A stretch of 64,000 nt of DNA, taken from positions 1-64,000 of the IMG/VR virus record IMGVR_UViG_3300008117_000088; one strand, given 5' to 3'. Of this stretch, positions 47,056 to 55,255 are shown in pieces. The translations under genes were made by a program, and so were the position numbers. Under the pieces are notes generated by a model. It made no database searches. It worked only from the letters and a program-made list of their open reading frames with translations, and was not told where the DNA came from. Position 1 is the first letter of the stretch. Each line of letters opens with the position of its first letter. Origin of the DNA: a virus.

Positions 47056-49382
47056 TACTTAGACACCGCCTTTTCTCTTATATTGTCCACACTAAGAATC
47101 TTTTTAACTTCCCTAGCAATTTCTTTTGCATCTGCCGCTGTTTTTTCAGGCATATGGAAGTTTACCGTTACTCCGCCATAATTAACTGTTGCTCCATGGG
47201 ATTGAGCATTTGTCATTGATCCCATGTCAGTTGAAGACACAATAGAAGGACCACCAGAACCAATAATTAGACCCGATGGATTTCGGCTCATTACTAGATC
47301 TGAACTAGGTGCAGGCTGTGCTCCCTCAACAATAGACGGAGTTCCTGCGCCCGCAAGCCATGCGCTTGGATCCATCTTTTGACCATTTTTGCGTACCTCA
47401 AAGTGAAGGTGGGCTCCGGTAGATTGTCCAGAGTTTCCGCTATAACCAACAAGGTCTCCAGCTTTAACACGAGTTCCACCAGTAGCTATCTTGCTACTTA
47501 AGTGGCCATAAAATAGTTGTGCCCCATCTTCTGTAACAAGCTTTATGTAATTTCCAAAACCAGGAGCGTCATAAGGTGTTGCTTCTATAACACCATTAGC
47601 GGATGCAAAAACTGGAGTGCCTTCTGGCAAACCGTAGTCAATTCCGCCGTGACCTTCTCCGTAGGATGGGCTCTTCTTTCCATTAAACATTAAGTGACGA
47701 ACTACACCAAACGGACTTGTAATTGAGTAATTTCCTTGGAACGGCATTACATAGCCGGAAGCTCCTGCGCCCTCTCCGCCACCTTTACCGCCAGGATTGC
47801 TGTTTCTAGCAATTCCAACTCCACCTTGAACAGCGCCTACAGCAGTTCCAGCAATTGCTCCAGGAAGACCTCCAGCAACTAATCCAGTAGCTGCGCCTTG
47901 TCCAGTATCAAAAGCAAAATTTCCAATATCTCTAATAAATTCAGGTCCAGCATAATTTTCGTTTAACCAATCCTGGACTTTATCTAGTCCAGCGTAAGCT
48001 CCAGCAGCAAGACCAGCTCTTCCTAAACCTCCCAAGAAACTTTTTGGCATGAACTTGCCAAATTTTCCAAACAAACCGCCCTTGGCTCCACCGGCTGCTG
48101 TTGCACCACCGCCACCACCAAATAAATTTTTAATTCCGCCAAAAGCTTTTCCAGCCATCATTGCGGCGCCACCACCAAGTACTCCAAGGATTCCTGCGCC
48201 AGCACCATTACCTGATGCTCCAATTGTGTCAATAAAACCTTTACCTTCAAGAATTTTACGGAACGCATCTCCCATTAAACCCGCATCTCTTGCTATGTCG
48301 GCAACTTTATTGCTTGCCGCTGCAAGAAGATCATTAGCAGCTTCAAATCCTTTTAGAACAGATGGGGCAACTGCTTGAGTAGCATTTAACGATGCTGCGT
48401 TTTTATCGCTTGTACTTAAAACGGCACTAGTGGTTGCGCCTTCTTGAGCCAAAGTCGCTTTATTTAGAGAGGATCCTTTACCACCAGTTCCAGCAAGAAG
48501 CATAAGTTCTGAAATAACTGATTGACGAAGGATTGGGTCATTGCCAAAATATTGGTTAAGCATTGAGTCAAGAGCATTACCAGGTTGCAATGAGAACGAA
48601 ATTTGTTCTTTAGTGATTGCACCTTCGCCAGTCTTACCTTTGTTAAGTACTTTCCAAAGGTCTTTAGCAATGTCTTGGAATCCACGCATCATTCCATCTG
48701 CGCCACGAACGTTAACGCCAATCATGCGAAGCATGTTTACGTTACGTCCTTGGTTTAACGCAGCTGTAGCCTGCATACCTCCAGATAGACCAACACCTGG
48801 CATTAAGTTAGATATTGCTGCTGCGCTTTGACCAACTTGATTAAAGTTCTTTAAGCCAGGCATTATGCCCATGCTTGCGCCAAGCATTGTGGCGCGGGCT
48901 GCGTCTAAAGTATCAGTAGTAGTTCCTTGACGAGCCATTCGCATTTGAGTTGCGTTGGCATTGGCTCCACCATAGAAACCAAAACGGGATCTTAATAAAT
49001 CTTGTTCAAAAGATTGTTCAACTGTAGGAATGCCCTGCAATCCAGCAAGAGCAATTTTGCCAGTTCCTTTTAGTAACGCTGCGCCAGCGCTCTTTAGGAA
49101 TCCTCCAAAGCCACCGCCTTGGCTTCCATCATTTTCTGTAGCAGTTTTTGTTCCCGTGGAAGTTCCCATACTTCCATTGAGAAGATTGCCTGAACCGCCA
49201 CCAGGGAAAGAGCCTTTTAAGTTTCTAGATATCTCCGCCGATAAATCGCGGGTGCGCTCAAGCTCTTTATTTAACTGTTTAAAGGCAGACGTAAGATCGG
49301 CAACAAGTTCGGTTTTGCGACCGAAAATGCCACCACCGCCACTGGTTCCCATGGCTGTGCCGGTATTTTTTTTAGCCAACAC
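47055..49382 (-). CDS. Tape measure protein with M23 peptidase domain
   Basis: 775 residues, GTG start 49382 overlapping the end of the chaperone extension (TAGTG). Central part is Gly/Ala-rich and helical; there is a hydrophobic Gly-rich segment (GILGVLGGGAAMMAGKAF). Near residues 545-665 a LytM-type M23 peptidase is complete: GHGGIDYG (H...D), YGHLSS, HLHFEVR. It should help the tail pass the peptidoglycan. Length suggests a tail of roughly 110-120 nm, if the usual 1.5 Angstrom per residue holds. Confidence 0.9.
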   Translation of the reverse strand: MLAKKNTGTAMGTSGGGGIFGRKTELVADLTSAFKQLNKELERTRDLSAEISRNLKGSFPGGGSGNLLNGSMGTSTGTKTATENDGSQGGGFGGFLKSAGAALLKGTGKIALAGLQGIPTVEQSFEQDLLRSRFGFYGGANANATQMRMARQGTTTDTLDAARATMLGASMGIMPGLKNFNQVGQSAAAISNLMPGVGLSGGMQATAALNQGRNVNMLRMIGVNVRGADGMMRGFQDIAKDLWKVLNKGKTGEGAITKEQISFSLQPGNALDSMLNQYFGNDPILRQSVISELMLLAGTGGKGSSLNKATLAQEGATTSAVLSTSDKNAASLNATQAVAPSVLKGFEAANDLLAAASNKVADIARDAGLMGDAFRKILEGKGFIDTIGASGNGAGAGILGVLGGGAAMMAGKAFGGIKNLFGGGGGATAAGGAKGGLFGKFGKFMPKSFLGGLGRAGLAAGAYAGLDKVQDWLNENYAGPEFIRDIGNFAFDTGQGAATGLVAGGLPGAIAGTAVGAVQGGVGIARNSNPGGKGGGEGAGASGYVMPFQGNYSITSPFGVVRHLMFNGKKSPSYGEGHGGIDYGLPEGTPVFASANGVIEATPYDAPGFGNYIKLVTEDGAQLFYGHLSSKIATGGTRVKAGDLVGYSGNSGQSTGAHLHFEVRKNGQKMDPSAWLAGAGTPSIVEGAQPAPSSDLVMSRNPSGLIIGSGGPSIVSSTDMGSMTNAQSHGATVNYGGVTVNFHMPEKTAADAKEIAREVKKILSVDNIREKAVSK

Positions 49383-49549
49383 TAACTCCTACGTCTGTTA
49401 ATGGCTCGTTCGAGCCAGTTCTTTCTTTCTCTGAAAGACAGTGACAGTACATCTGTCAAAGTCCAGCCGGGGTATGCTCGAGTTAGTGCTTCAAATTGGT
49501 CCAGTAAGTTTTCGTAATCTTCGTGCTTATATGCGAAACAAAGCAGCTA
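49382..49549 (-). other. Frameshift extension of the tail chaperone
   Basis: A second frame (+1 relative to the chaperone) reads CFAYKHEDYENLLDQFEALT then AYPGWTLTDVLSLSFRERKN and ends at TAG 49382-49384. It has no ATG, GTG or TTG before its conserved part; its only entry is from the upstream frame between the TAG at 49547-49549 and the chaperone's TAA at 49527-49529. TTT-C (in TTG TTT CGC) is a possible +1 slip site. The encoded domain matches the usual second half of tail chaperones. Confidence 0.7.
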
Positions 49550-50321
49550 AGGTCAACGGCATAGGAATATCCTCACCGCATGCCTCGCATGCCTTCTTCA
49601 CCTCCCCAAGGCGTGGGCCTGGGTTACGTTCAAGAATCTCTTGGACAATTGCTTCACGGTCTTTCCAACTTAGTTTCAAGACCGTAGATGCTCCGATAGA
49701 TGGGCTTCCATTTATTGAAGCAACGCAACCTGCCAAAAGGATTGTGTTTAGTTCAGCTGAGTTCTTGTCGTTGTTTTCAAGCAAACGACGTTGTGTAACT
49801 CCCGTAGGAAGTCCAACAACTACTGTTCCCAACTTAGACTCATATGTCCAGAGTCGATCTTCTTTTGGATCTTTTAGTTCGACAATTGGAATGTCCTTGG
49901 TTAGATCCAGAGTTAAAGTTTGCTCTGTTCTACAGGACGGACAAGTGCCTGTGAAATCAATTGTGTTTCCAAAGGTTGCTCTACGGATTCCAATTAATAT
50001 CGCATCTCTGTCGCCTGAAAGAAGAGTTTCTAAGTCTTCCTTAGACGCTTGCTCCATACCTAAACTGACCAGACCTCTTTGAAGCATTGTGTTTAAAGCA
50101 CGACCAGTAGTTCCTGCTCTAGCAACAGCTTCTTCGTCTGCGCCGTTTAACTCTCTAACCTCAACATATTTGACCAAGGCGCCTTCCCGATTGATATATC
50201 CACCGGGAAGTGCGACCTCGGTATCAGACGGAGCCTGTGTTTCTACTTTTACAACAGGCTCCGCTGCTAAAGCTTTGACCGCTTGGTTAACGACTTTTGG
50301 ATCTGAAATTAATTCTGCCAC
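49527..50321 (-). CDS. Tail assembly chaperone, T4 gp26-like family
   Basis: 264 residues, GTG start after GGAGACACAAGAC. YVEVRELNGADEEAVARAGT, IGIRRATFGNTID, then a zinc ribbon CPSC...CEACGED and a final LTLAALFRI follow the T4 baseplate gp26-type protein used as tail chaperone in actinobacterial myoviruses. It lies between tube and tape measure genes and has a predicted frameshifted longer form. Confidence 0.85.
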   Translation of the reverse strand: MAELISDPKVVNQAVKALAAEPVVKVETQAPSDTEVALPGGYINREGALVKYVEVRELNGADEEAVARAGTTGRALNTMLQRGLVSLGMEQASKEDLETLLSGDRDAILIGIRRATFGNTIDFTGTCPSCRTEQTLTLDLTKDIPIVELKDPKEDRLWTYESKLGTVVVGLPTGVTQRRLLENNDKNSAELNTILLAGCVASINGSPSIGASTVLKLSWKDREAIVQEILERNPGPRLGEVKKACEACGEDIPMPLTLAALFRI

Positions 50322-50341
50322 GTCTTGTGTCTCCTAATTGT

Positions 50342-50962
50342 TTAGAGTGCTGCCGGCCTTACTGGGTCGTATCCACCGGTTCCATTGGTAAAGAATACCG
50401 AAAGTCCTTCGTGGACAAGTCCAAGGGTTTCGACCATAAGGTTGTTTCCGCCAGCATCTAGGTCAGAGTAGTTCAAAGTTGAAATCCATGCGTTGTGCAC
50501 ATGGAAGCCCATCTTTGGAGTATTTGATCCACCTTCACCGCTTGCGGTTGCTGTTGCGTTACTTGCTGCTGGATGATCAAGAACATAAATCTTGATATCG
50601 CAACGGAAGTCTTTACCACTGGTCAAAGCAATTCCGTCTCCGGCTGCTGCTGCAAACAGTGTACGCATCCAATCAATAGCCTGGTTGTTACCAAAGATAA
50701 CTCCACGGTCCATAGTGATTGGGTTGAATGTTGTCATACCAGGTACCTGGTGAATGGTGGTGTTGTATCCACCTTCGCGGTACGCGATACTTTGTGTGTT
50801 AATGCCGAGACCGCTGATTGAACGAAAACCGCCAGTAAAGCCGGTAATCCGCTTGTCCACCGAAGAACCTTGTTGTGGTGGAAGGAACTCAGCGATAAAT
50901 CGGAACGAGCGTAACGGATCGGTCGCCACACTCGAGAACCGATTAATTGTTGTATCTGCCAT
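50342..50962 (-). CDS. Tail tube protein (gp19-like)
   Basis: 206 residues. DPLRSFRFIAEFLPP, GGFRSISGLGI and GVIFGNNQAIDWM are the tube signature (FxxxIxG...F). It polymerises inside the sheath. Located just downstream of the sheath gene, as expected. Confidence 0.92.
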   Translation of the reverse strand: MADTTINRFSSVATDPLRSFRFIAEFLPPQQGSSVDKRITGFTGGFRSISGLGINTQSIAYREGGYNTTIHQVPGMTTFNPITMDRGVIFGNNQAIDWMRTLFAAAAGDGIALTSGKDFRCDIKIYVLDHPAASNATATASGEGGSNTPKMGFHVHNAWISTLNYSDLDAGGNNLMVETLGLVHEGLSVFFTNGTGGYDPVRPAAL

Positions 50963-50977
50963 GTTTGGTTATCTCCT

Positions 50978-52474
50978 TTACGCCGTAGTAACGGTGGTGC
51001 CACCGTCAAACTGACCGATTTTAATAACTACGAACTCGGCTGGGCGTTGTAGAGCCACACCAACTTCGATGTTAACTAATCCAGCGTCAATGGACTGTTG
51101 TGGGTTCAATTCAGCGTCACATTTTACATAAAATGCTTGTGCTGGGATTGAGCCACGTAGACCGCCTGAGCGCCAGAAGTTATTTAAGAAGCCTTCCAAA
51201 GTTGCAACAATTCGACGCCAAGTCTTTTCATCGTTTGGCTCAAAGATTGCGAACTGGGTTAGCTCTGATAAGGACTTGCGTAGATAGATGAGAGTACGAC
51301 GAACTGGAACATACTTGTCTACGTATGAACCAAGAAGCGTGCGTGAACCCATAACTACAATTCCTGAACCAGGAACAAACTTGATTGCGTTAACTGCAGC
51401 CGCGTTGCTGTTCATTCCATCCAACTGAGCGTTGGTTAGTGGACGAACTGAAACTGCGCCTCCAACTCGAGTGCTGAGACCAGCAGGTGCCTTAAAGACT
51501 CCTCGAGCTGCATCGGTTCCTAGGTATAGACCAACAATTGCTCCACCTGGTGCTACTTCACGAGTAACTCCTGGGGTTGTAACTGCTGGGTCTTTAATTG
51601 TGATTGGTGGGTAGTACACAGCACCGTAAGAGGTAGCTGTATAAGAATCTGCTCTTGTAATTTGATTATCTACAGATCCAAAAACTGGGTCAATAACAAC
51701 AAATACGTCTCCGCGGTTTGATGCGTAGGTAGTCATTGCGTTGACAGCAGCTGCTTCTGTAACTCCAGGAGCGTTTAGAACTAGCGAGTTCAAGACAGTA
51801 TCAAAACGAACAACTTCGTTAGATATTTCTACCTCACTAACAGAACCAGTTCCGTTAGTTCCACCAGCTAATGATTGGTTTGTAGAAACTACTGGTAGTC
51901 GGGCTGAGCCGGTAGCAGTAGATCCTTCATCAACAGCTGAGATGAACTTAGATTGAGAATTGATGATATCAATCACATAGCGATCGTTACCAGGTGTCAT
52001 AGAAAGATCTGTGTATCTTTCTACAACATTGCTATTTGCGGTTCCACCAAACTTTACAGTGATGTCTACATTGTTTGCTGTAGCAGAGTTCGCAATGCTG
52101 ATATTAATGTCATTTCCCCAAGCACCAGCATTCTTTGAATTGATGGTGAGGGTAGCGTCTGCCGTTGGGGTGACGCGGTCATTAAATGTACGGGTAGCAA
52201 CGTCTGCATCAGCATTTGCTGCACGCAAGAAGTATGCTTGATTACCACCGTTTGAGAAGAACAACAGCGCTGCAACGTGCAACGGTGAGTCGTTCTCCCA
52301 GCCACCATACAGACTGACGTATTGACTCCAAGATGTGACCAGAGTTGGAACAAGCGGACCACGATCTACGACGCCAACAAATGCAGCGATGGACTGTGAA
52401 GTGGCACTTTGAACTGGGGTTACTAAGTTAAGGGATTCCTCAACATAGACACCAGGCCGAAGGTATACAGCCAT
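50978..52474 (-). CDS. Tail sheath protein
   Basis: 498 residues. MAVYLRPGVYVEESL is the classical sheath N-terminus; SIAAFVGVVDRGPLVPTLV and the C-terminal RPAEFVVIKIGQFDGG strand complete the family pattern. Contracts to drive the tube through the envelope, which makes this phage a myovirus. Confidence 0.95.
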   Translation of the reverse strand: MAVYLRPGVYVEESLNLVTPVQSATSQSIAAFVGVVDRGPLVPTLVTSWSQYVSLYGGWENDSPLHVAALLFFSNGGNQAYFLRAANADADVATRTFNDRVTPTADATLTINSKNAGAWGNDINISIANSATANNVDITVKFGGTANSNVVERYTDLSMTPGNDRYVIDIINSQSKFISAVDEGSTATGSARLPVVSTNQSLAGGTNGTGSVSEVEISNEVVRFDTVLNSLVLNAPGVTEAAAVNAMTTYASNRGDVFVVIDPVFGSVDNQITRADSYTATSYGAVYYPPITIKDPAVTTPGVTREVAPGGAIVGLYLGTDAARGVFKAPAGLSTRVGGAVSVRPLTNAQLDGMNSNAAAVNAIKFVPGSGIVVMGSRTLLGSYVDKYVPVRRTLIYLRKSLSELTQFAIFEPNDEKTWRRIVATLEGFLNNFWRSGGLRGSIPAQAFYVKCDAELNPQQSIDAGLVNIEVGVALQRPAEFVVIKIGQFDGGTTVTTA

Positions 52475-52512
52475 TATTTATCTCCTTTGATTTTATCTAG
52501 TTTGCACATATG

Positions 52513-53133
52513 TTAAACCAACTCGAATCCCGAAGGGGGGTTCCCTGTTGTCATGATGTTTGCCGATTGAATCTGTGGTGTTGGAACAGACGGCGTGTAA
52601 GGCGTCATTTCACTTACCACTCTGATACTAAAGACGTTTCTTAGTAAACGTCTTCCATCCTCAATGGAGTCGCGTTTTACGAATCCCTCGAGAAACATAT
52701 GCCTAGCAACATAGCCATTGCCATTCGCTTGCGGAATGATGAGGTGACCATATTTGCCAGGAATTTTTCTATTTAGCATTTCAAAAATTATTGTTCTATC
52801 GTGGCGTGGGTGACGAGCAAAAGAACTAACTTGATAATAAAGATCGTAGACCACTGGGGCGTAGTAACTGTGTCTAGCGTTGCTTGACGCTTGTTGAGTT
52901 CCACGATTGGTGTTATCAATCCAAAAACCAGAACTTTGACGATCGTTAGCCGGTTGAATGTCAAACAAGTCAATAACCATGTATGGGTATTCTTGAGCTT
53001 TTAACTCTACGTCCGGATAACCAAACCATACTTTTACAGGTCTTGTGCTGTCTTTTGCATCTTGCACTTGAATGCCTTGAAGATGTGTTTTAAGAGCCTT
53101 GTCTTCTGCATACAAAAATGATGTGTCGCTCAT
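52513..53133 (-). CDS. Neck/tail-completion protein
   Basis: 206 residues. VKVWFGYPDVELKAQEYPYM followed by HSYYAPVVYDLYYQVSSFAR, between sheath and connector genes. The position and beta pattern suggest a tail terminator or sheath-connector protein (Pvc16/gp15-type). Exact family not certain. Confidence 0.75.
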   Translation of the reverse strand: MSDTSFLYAEDKALKTHLQGIQVQDAKDSTRPVKVWFGYPDVELKAQEYPYMVIDLFDIQPANDRQSSGFWIDNTNRGTQQASSNARHSYYAPVVYDLYYQVSSFARHPRHDRTIIFEMLNRKIPGKYGHLIIPQANGNGYVARHMFLEGFVKRDSIEDGRRLLRNVFSIRVVSEMTPYTPSVPTPQIQSANIMTTGNPPSGFELV

Positions 53134-53447
53134 GGCAGAATCCCCTTATCAAATAAGTAATCAAGTGCATCGCCTTCAATCGCTTCTCTAATTGCTACAT
53201 CTGCTTTAGTCATAAAGGGGCGGATTACTACAGTAGGAGGTCTATCCTCAGTTCCGTATTCAAGATTAAATATTTCATCTTCACGGAACTCAAAATACTC
53301 AAGTGAAATTACACCCTTATTTTGGGTTAGTTCAATTGGATTACCCCAGCCAGCATCGGCCGTCGCTTCTTGAAGAAGAGGATCTAACTCCTCAACCAGA
53401 CTTTCGGCTAAACGCGGGGCACGTGCTTCGAAGCTATTAGTGTTCAC
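53130..53447 (-). CDS. Hypothetical neck-region protein
   Basis: 105 residues, acidic, helical then a beta hairpin (GVISLEYFEFREDEIFNLEY). ATGA-type overlaps with both neighbours. Likely a head-tail joining protein by position; no motif recognised. Confidence 0.8.
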   Translation of the reverse strand: MNTNSFEARAPRLAESLVEELDPLLQEATADAGWGNPIELTQNKGVISLEYFEFREDEIFNLEYGTEDRPPTVVIRPFMTKADVAIREAIEGDALDYLFDKGILP

Positions 53448-53608
53448 TTCTTTTTCTTTTTCTTTACCTTCTTGACGCCGTATAGAGCACCAAGTCCGAT
53501 GGCTGCGTAGGTCATGGCAGATTCTTTTGCGCCTGGGGCATTTTCAATAATGCCTTTATAGAAATCAACCTCAGTGGGTCTATCTATCCAGTCTTTGTAG
53601 CCAGACAT
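53444..53608 (-). CDS. Small protein with poly-Lys tail
   Basis: 54 residues from ATG 53608 (MSGYKDWIDRPTEVDFYKG), preceded by GGAG at 8 bases; an in-frame start 39 bases upstream is rejected. A short hydrophobic stretch (TYAAIGLGALYG) is followed by VKKVKKKKKK. Possibly a membrane or DNA-binding tail. Function unknown. Confidence 0.75.
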   Translation of the reverse strand: MSGYKDWIDRPTEVDFYKGIIENAPGAKESAMTYAAIGLGALYGVKKVKKKKKK

Positions 53609-53693
53609 AGCATGCTCCAATCGGAGTTCGCAGGTACTCGTACGCAAAAGGGTAAAGCCACTCCCCGCATGGGAGTTACCACTATAGTAAATG

Positions 53694-53715
53694 AAAAAGC
53701 CCCCTTGCGGGGGCT
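53694..53715 (-). terminator. Rho-independent terminator (minus strand)
   Basis: AGCCCCC-GCAA-GGGGGCT with TTTTT after it, reading leftward. It separates the Lys-rich microprotein cluster (53722-54700) from the neck and tail genes. Confidence 0.9.
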
Positions 53716-53721
53716 AATTCG

Positions 53722-53916
53722 CTATTTCTTCCGTTTTGCTTTTATGCCTTTAATAATCTTGGCATCAATTTTTCGGTCTTCTTCTAGGGTCTTTGGCTTC
53801 TTCTTTTTACCGTGGGCTGTGTCCTTTTTTTCAAACTCAGCCTTTTCTTTTTTAGACAGCCCTTTTGTCATTTTGGCGTCTTTTTTTTCGTCAGCCTCTT
53901 TTGTGTATTTAGCCAT
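53722..53916 (-). CDS. Lys-rich small protein
   Basis: 64 residues, over one third Lys (MAKYTKEADEKKDAKMTKGL then KKEKAEFEKK). No hydrophobic core. One of six tiny basic genes in a row, ending at a strong terminator. Its ATG overlaps the upstream TAA. Confidence 0.8.
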   Translation of the reverse strand: MAKYTKEADEKKDAKMTKGLSKKEKAEFEKKDTAHGKKKKPKTLEEDRKIDAKIIKGIKAKRKK

Positions 53917-54044
53917 TATTTTTTCTTAGCTTTCTTGTCTTTTGCATTTGCACCCTTCTTTGCAGCAAACTTCTTGTTCGCCGCCTTGAGGGTCTTCATC
54001 CCGTGTTTGTCCTTGGGACGGCCACAGCCGCAGGTCGCGCACAC
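53916..54044 (-). CDS. MCATCGCG-type small protein A
   Basis: 42 residues, GTG start at 54042-54044 overlapping the upstream TAG (TAGTG), TAA at 53916-53918. It starts MCATCGCGRPKDKHGMKTLK and ends in Lys/Ala repeats. The N-terminal C-x2-C-x-C is shared with the adjacent gene 54044-54184. A different frame over this DNA is longer, but its codon pattern and lack of start context make it less likely. Confidence 0.75.
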   Translation of the reverse strand: MCATCGCGRPKDKHGMKTLKAANKKFAAKKGANAKDKKAKKK

Positions 54045-54184
54045 TACTTTTTCTTCTTCTTACGTAGAGCTGCAAAATCAGCCCCATCAAGCTTCTTCTT
54101 ATCGCCAGCTTTGCCAGCAATTTTCTTTTGCTTTGGGGAAAGCTTCTTGCTTCCCTTTCCACCGCAACCACATGTAGCACACAT
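54044..54184 (-). CDS. MCATCGCG-type small protein B
   Basis: 46 residues; ATG at 54182-54184 and TAG at 54044-54046. Begins MCATCGCGGKGSKKLSPKQK and ends ALRKKKKK. Paralogous at the N-terminus to protein A. The three clustered Cys suggest metal binding and the basic tail nucleic-acid binding. Starts by TAATG overlap with its neighbour. Confidence 0.75.
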   Translation of the reverse strand: MCATCGCGGKGSKKLSPKQKKIAGKAGDKKKLDGADFAALRKKKKK

Positions 54185-54330
54185 TACTTTTTACCTGCTT
54201 TCTGTTTTTTGGGTTTTGCGACCTTGCTCTTACCGGATCCTTCTGGTACACAGTTAGGAACCTTCTTACCGTTCTTTGTTTTAAAACCTACTTGGACATA
54301 GCCGTCCCAGCATGGACCTTGCTTTGCCAT
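54184..54330 (-). CDS. Small Lys-rich phage protein with Cys pair
   Basis: 48 residues; ATG at 54328-54330, TAA at 54184-54186. CWDGYVQVGFKTKNGKKVPN then CVPEG, followed by a Lys-rich tail. The C(W/K)xGYxQxGxKxKxGxxVPNCVP pattern is common in short proteins of T4-like and cyanophages, without known role. Confidence 0.8.
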   Translation of the reverse strand: MAKQGPCWDGYVQVGFKTKNGKKVPNCVPEGSGKSKVAKPKKQKAGKK

Positions 54331-54536
54331 CATTTACCTTTCTTGTGCGGGTTCTTCTTGTGCCAGTCCTTCACGGCTTTTACGCCTTGCTTGACTGTCT
54401 TAGACCCACCATTCTTTGTCAAATTAATCTTATCCCACTTACCGGCTGACTTGCCTTCGTGGTCAACAATGACATCGCCCTTTTTATTCTTTTTAACGGT
54501 GTGCTTCATGCCGCCAACTTTAAGAGTTTTACCCAT
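54330..54536 (-). CDS. Lys-rich small protein
   Basis: 68 residues. MGKTLKVGGMKHTVKKNKKG then AVKDWHKKNPHKKGK at the end. Beta-hairpin-like middle (GDVIVDHEGKSAGKW). Part of the microprotein cluster; its TAA overlaps the ATG of the gene below it. Function unknown. Confidence 0.8.
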   Translation of the reverse strand: MGKTLKVGGMKHTVKKNKKGDVIVDHEGKSAGKWDKINLTKNGGSKTVKQGVKAVKDWHKKNPHKKGK

Positions 54537-54538
54537 AA

Positions 54539-54700
54539 TTATTTACTCTTATAACGAATAGTTGCTTTAGGGCGTCTAGCAATCCCGCCTTTTTTACGAC
54601 GAGACTTTGCTCCACCAGAACGATATTTGCTTTGATCTAACTCAATAGAAATATTCTTAGTTGGGTTTTTACCAACTGTGTCTCCGATACGACGTGGCAT
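54539..54700 (-). CDS. Arg/Lys-rich small protein
   Basis: 53 residues from ATG 54700 (MPRRIGDTVGKNPTKNISIE), with GGAG 6 bases upstream; an earlier in-frame start is rejected. Ends GGIARRPKATIRYKSK. No motif recognised. First gene of the cluster. Confidence 0.75.
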   Translation of the reverse strand: MPRRIGDTVGKNPTKNISIELDQSKYRSGGAKSRRKKGGIARRPKATIRYKSK

Positions 54701-54707
54701 ATGTCTC

Positions 54708-55247
54708 CTAAGAAGCAGGTTGTGCGTAGGCCTGGAACTGTTCATCATTAACCAGTTCGTCTGGCATCAGCTGAATCATGTTCAGGGTAATAAGTGTACC
54801 GCGGTCATCAATGTATCCGTCAGGCTGTGTGTGGTATGGCCTAAAAACTTGACCTTTCCATACGCAACGGTAACGGTTTGCTTCCTGTAGGCGAGCGCGA
54901 AACTCACCGCGCTTGTCAAACAACTGAGGGCTTACCCTGTACAGGTCATCAATGTTTATAGTTAGGTTTAACGTATCGGCTGCGTAGAAACCTCGTTGAT
55001 CCATAGGTGACTTACCCATTTGTAAATCAGCGCTAACAATATGAAGCACTTTTGGACCAACCCAGACACGGCCGCCAGAGATAGACTCAACATCGTAAAT
55101 AGGGTCGGTAGTAGTAGAAGAAGTGTCGTACTCCCACCATTCTGCGTGAGTACCAAATGGGTTAGTTGAATCCCACGTAATGCCGTCTCCGACCTCGTTT
55201 AGTTCAAAATCAATGGTGAACCTTCCACCCGGCTCAAAGGATCTCAT
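54708..55247 (-). CDS. Neck/connector-region protein
   Basis: 179 residues, beta-rich (FTIDFELNEVGDGITW, GRVWVGPKVLHIVSADLQMG) with a terminal YRCVWKGQVFRPYH segment. Placed between the glycosyltransferase and the small-protein cluster upstream of the tail genes. Perhaps a head-tail connector; no clear family. Confidence 0.75.
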   Translation of the reverse strand: MRSFEPGGRFTIDFELNEVGDGITWDSTNPFGTHAEWWEYDTSSTTTDPIYDVESISGGRVWVGPKVLHIVSADLQMGKSPMDQRGFYAADTLNLTINIDDLYRVSPQLFDKRGEFRARLQEANRYRCVWKGQVFRPYHTQPDGYIDDRGTLITLNMIQLMPDELVNDEQFQAYAQPAS

Positions 55248-55255
55248 GCCACCCC

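Noticed and set aside
47055-49382. The M23 domain as a stand-alone endolysin.
   Set aside because: It is inside the tape measure chain with no separate start, so it acts in DNA entry rather than lysis.
49401-49420. GGCTCGTTCGAGCC hairpin as a tRNA arm or terminator.
   Set aside because: No cloverleaf can be built around it, there is no T-run, and it lies in coding sequence of the chaperone extension.
53926-54180. An 84-residue frame over the MCATCGCG genes.
   Set aside because: Two shorter frames with shared N-terminal motif and TAATG/TAGTG overlaps explain the same DNA far better.
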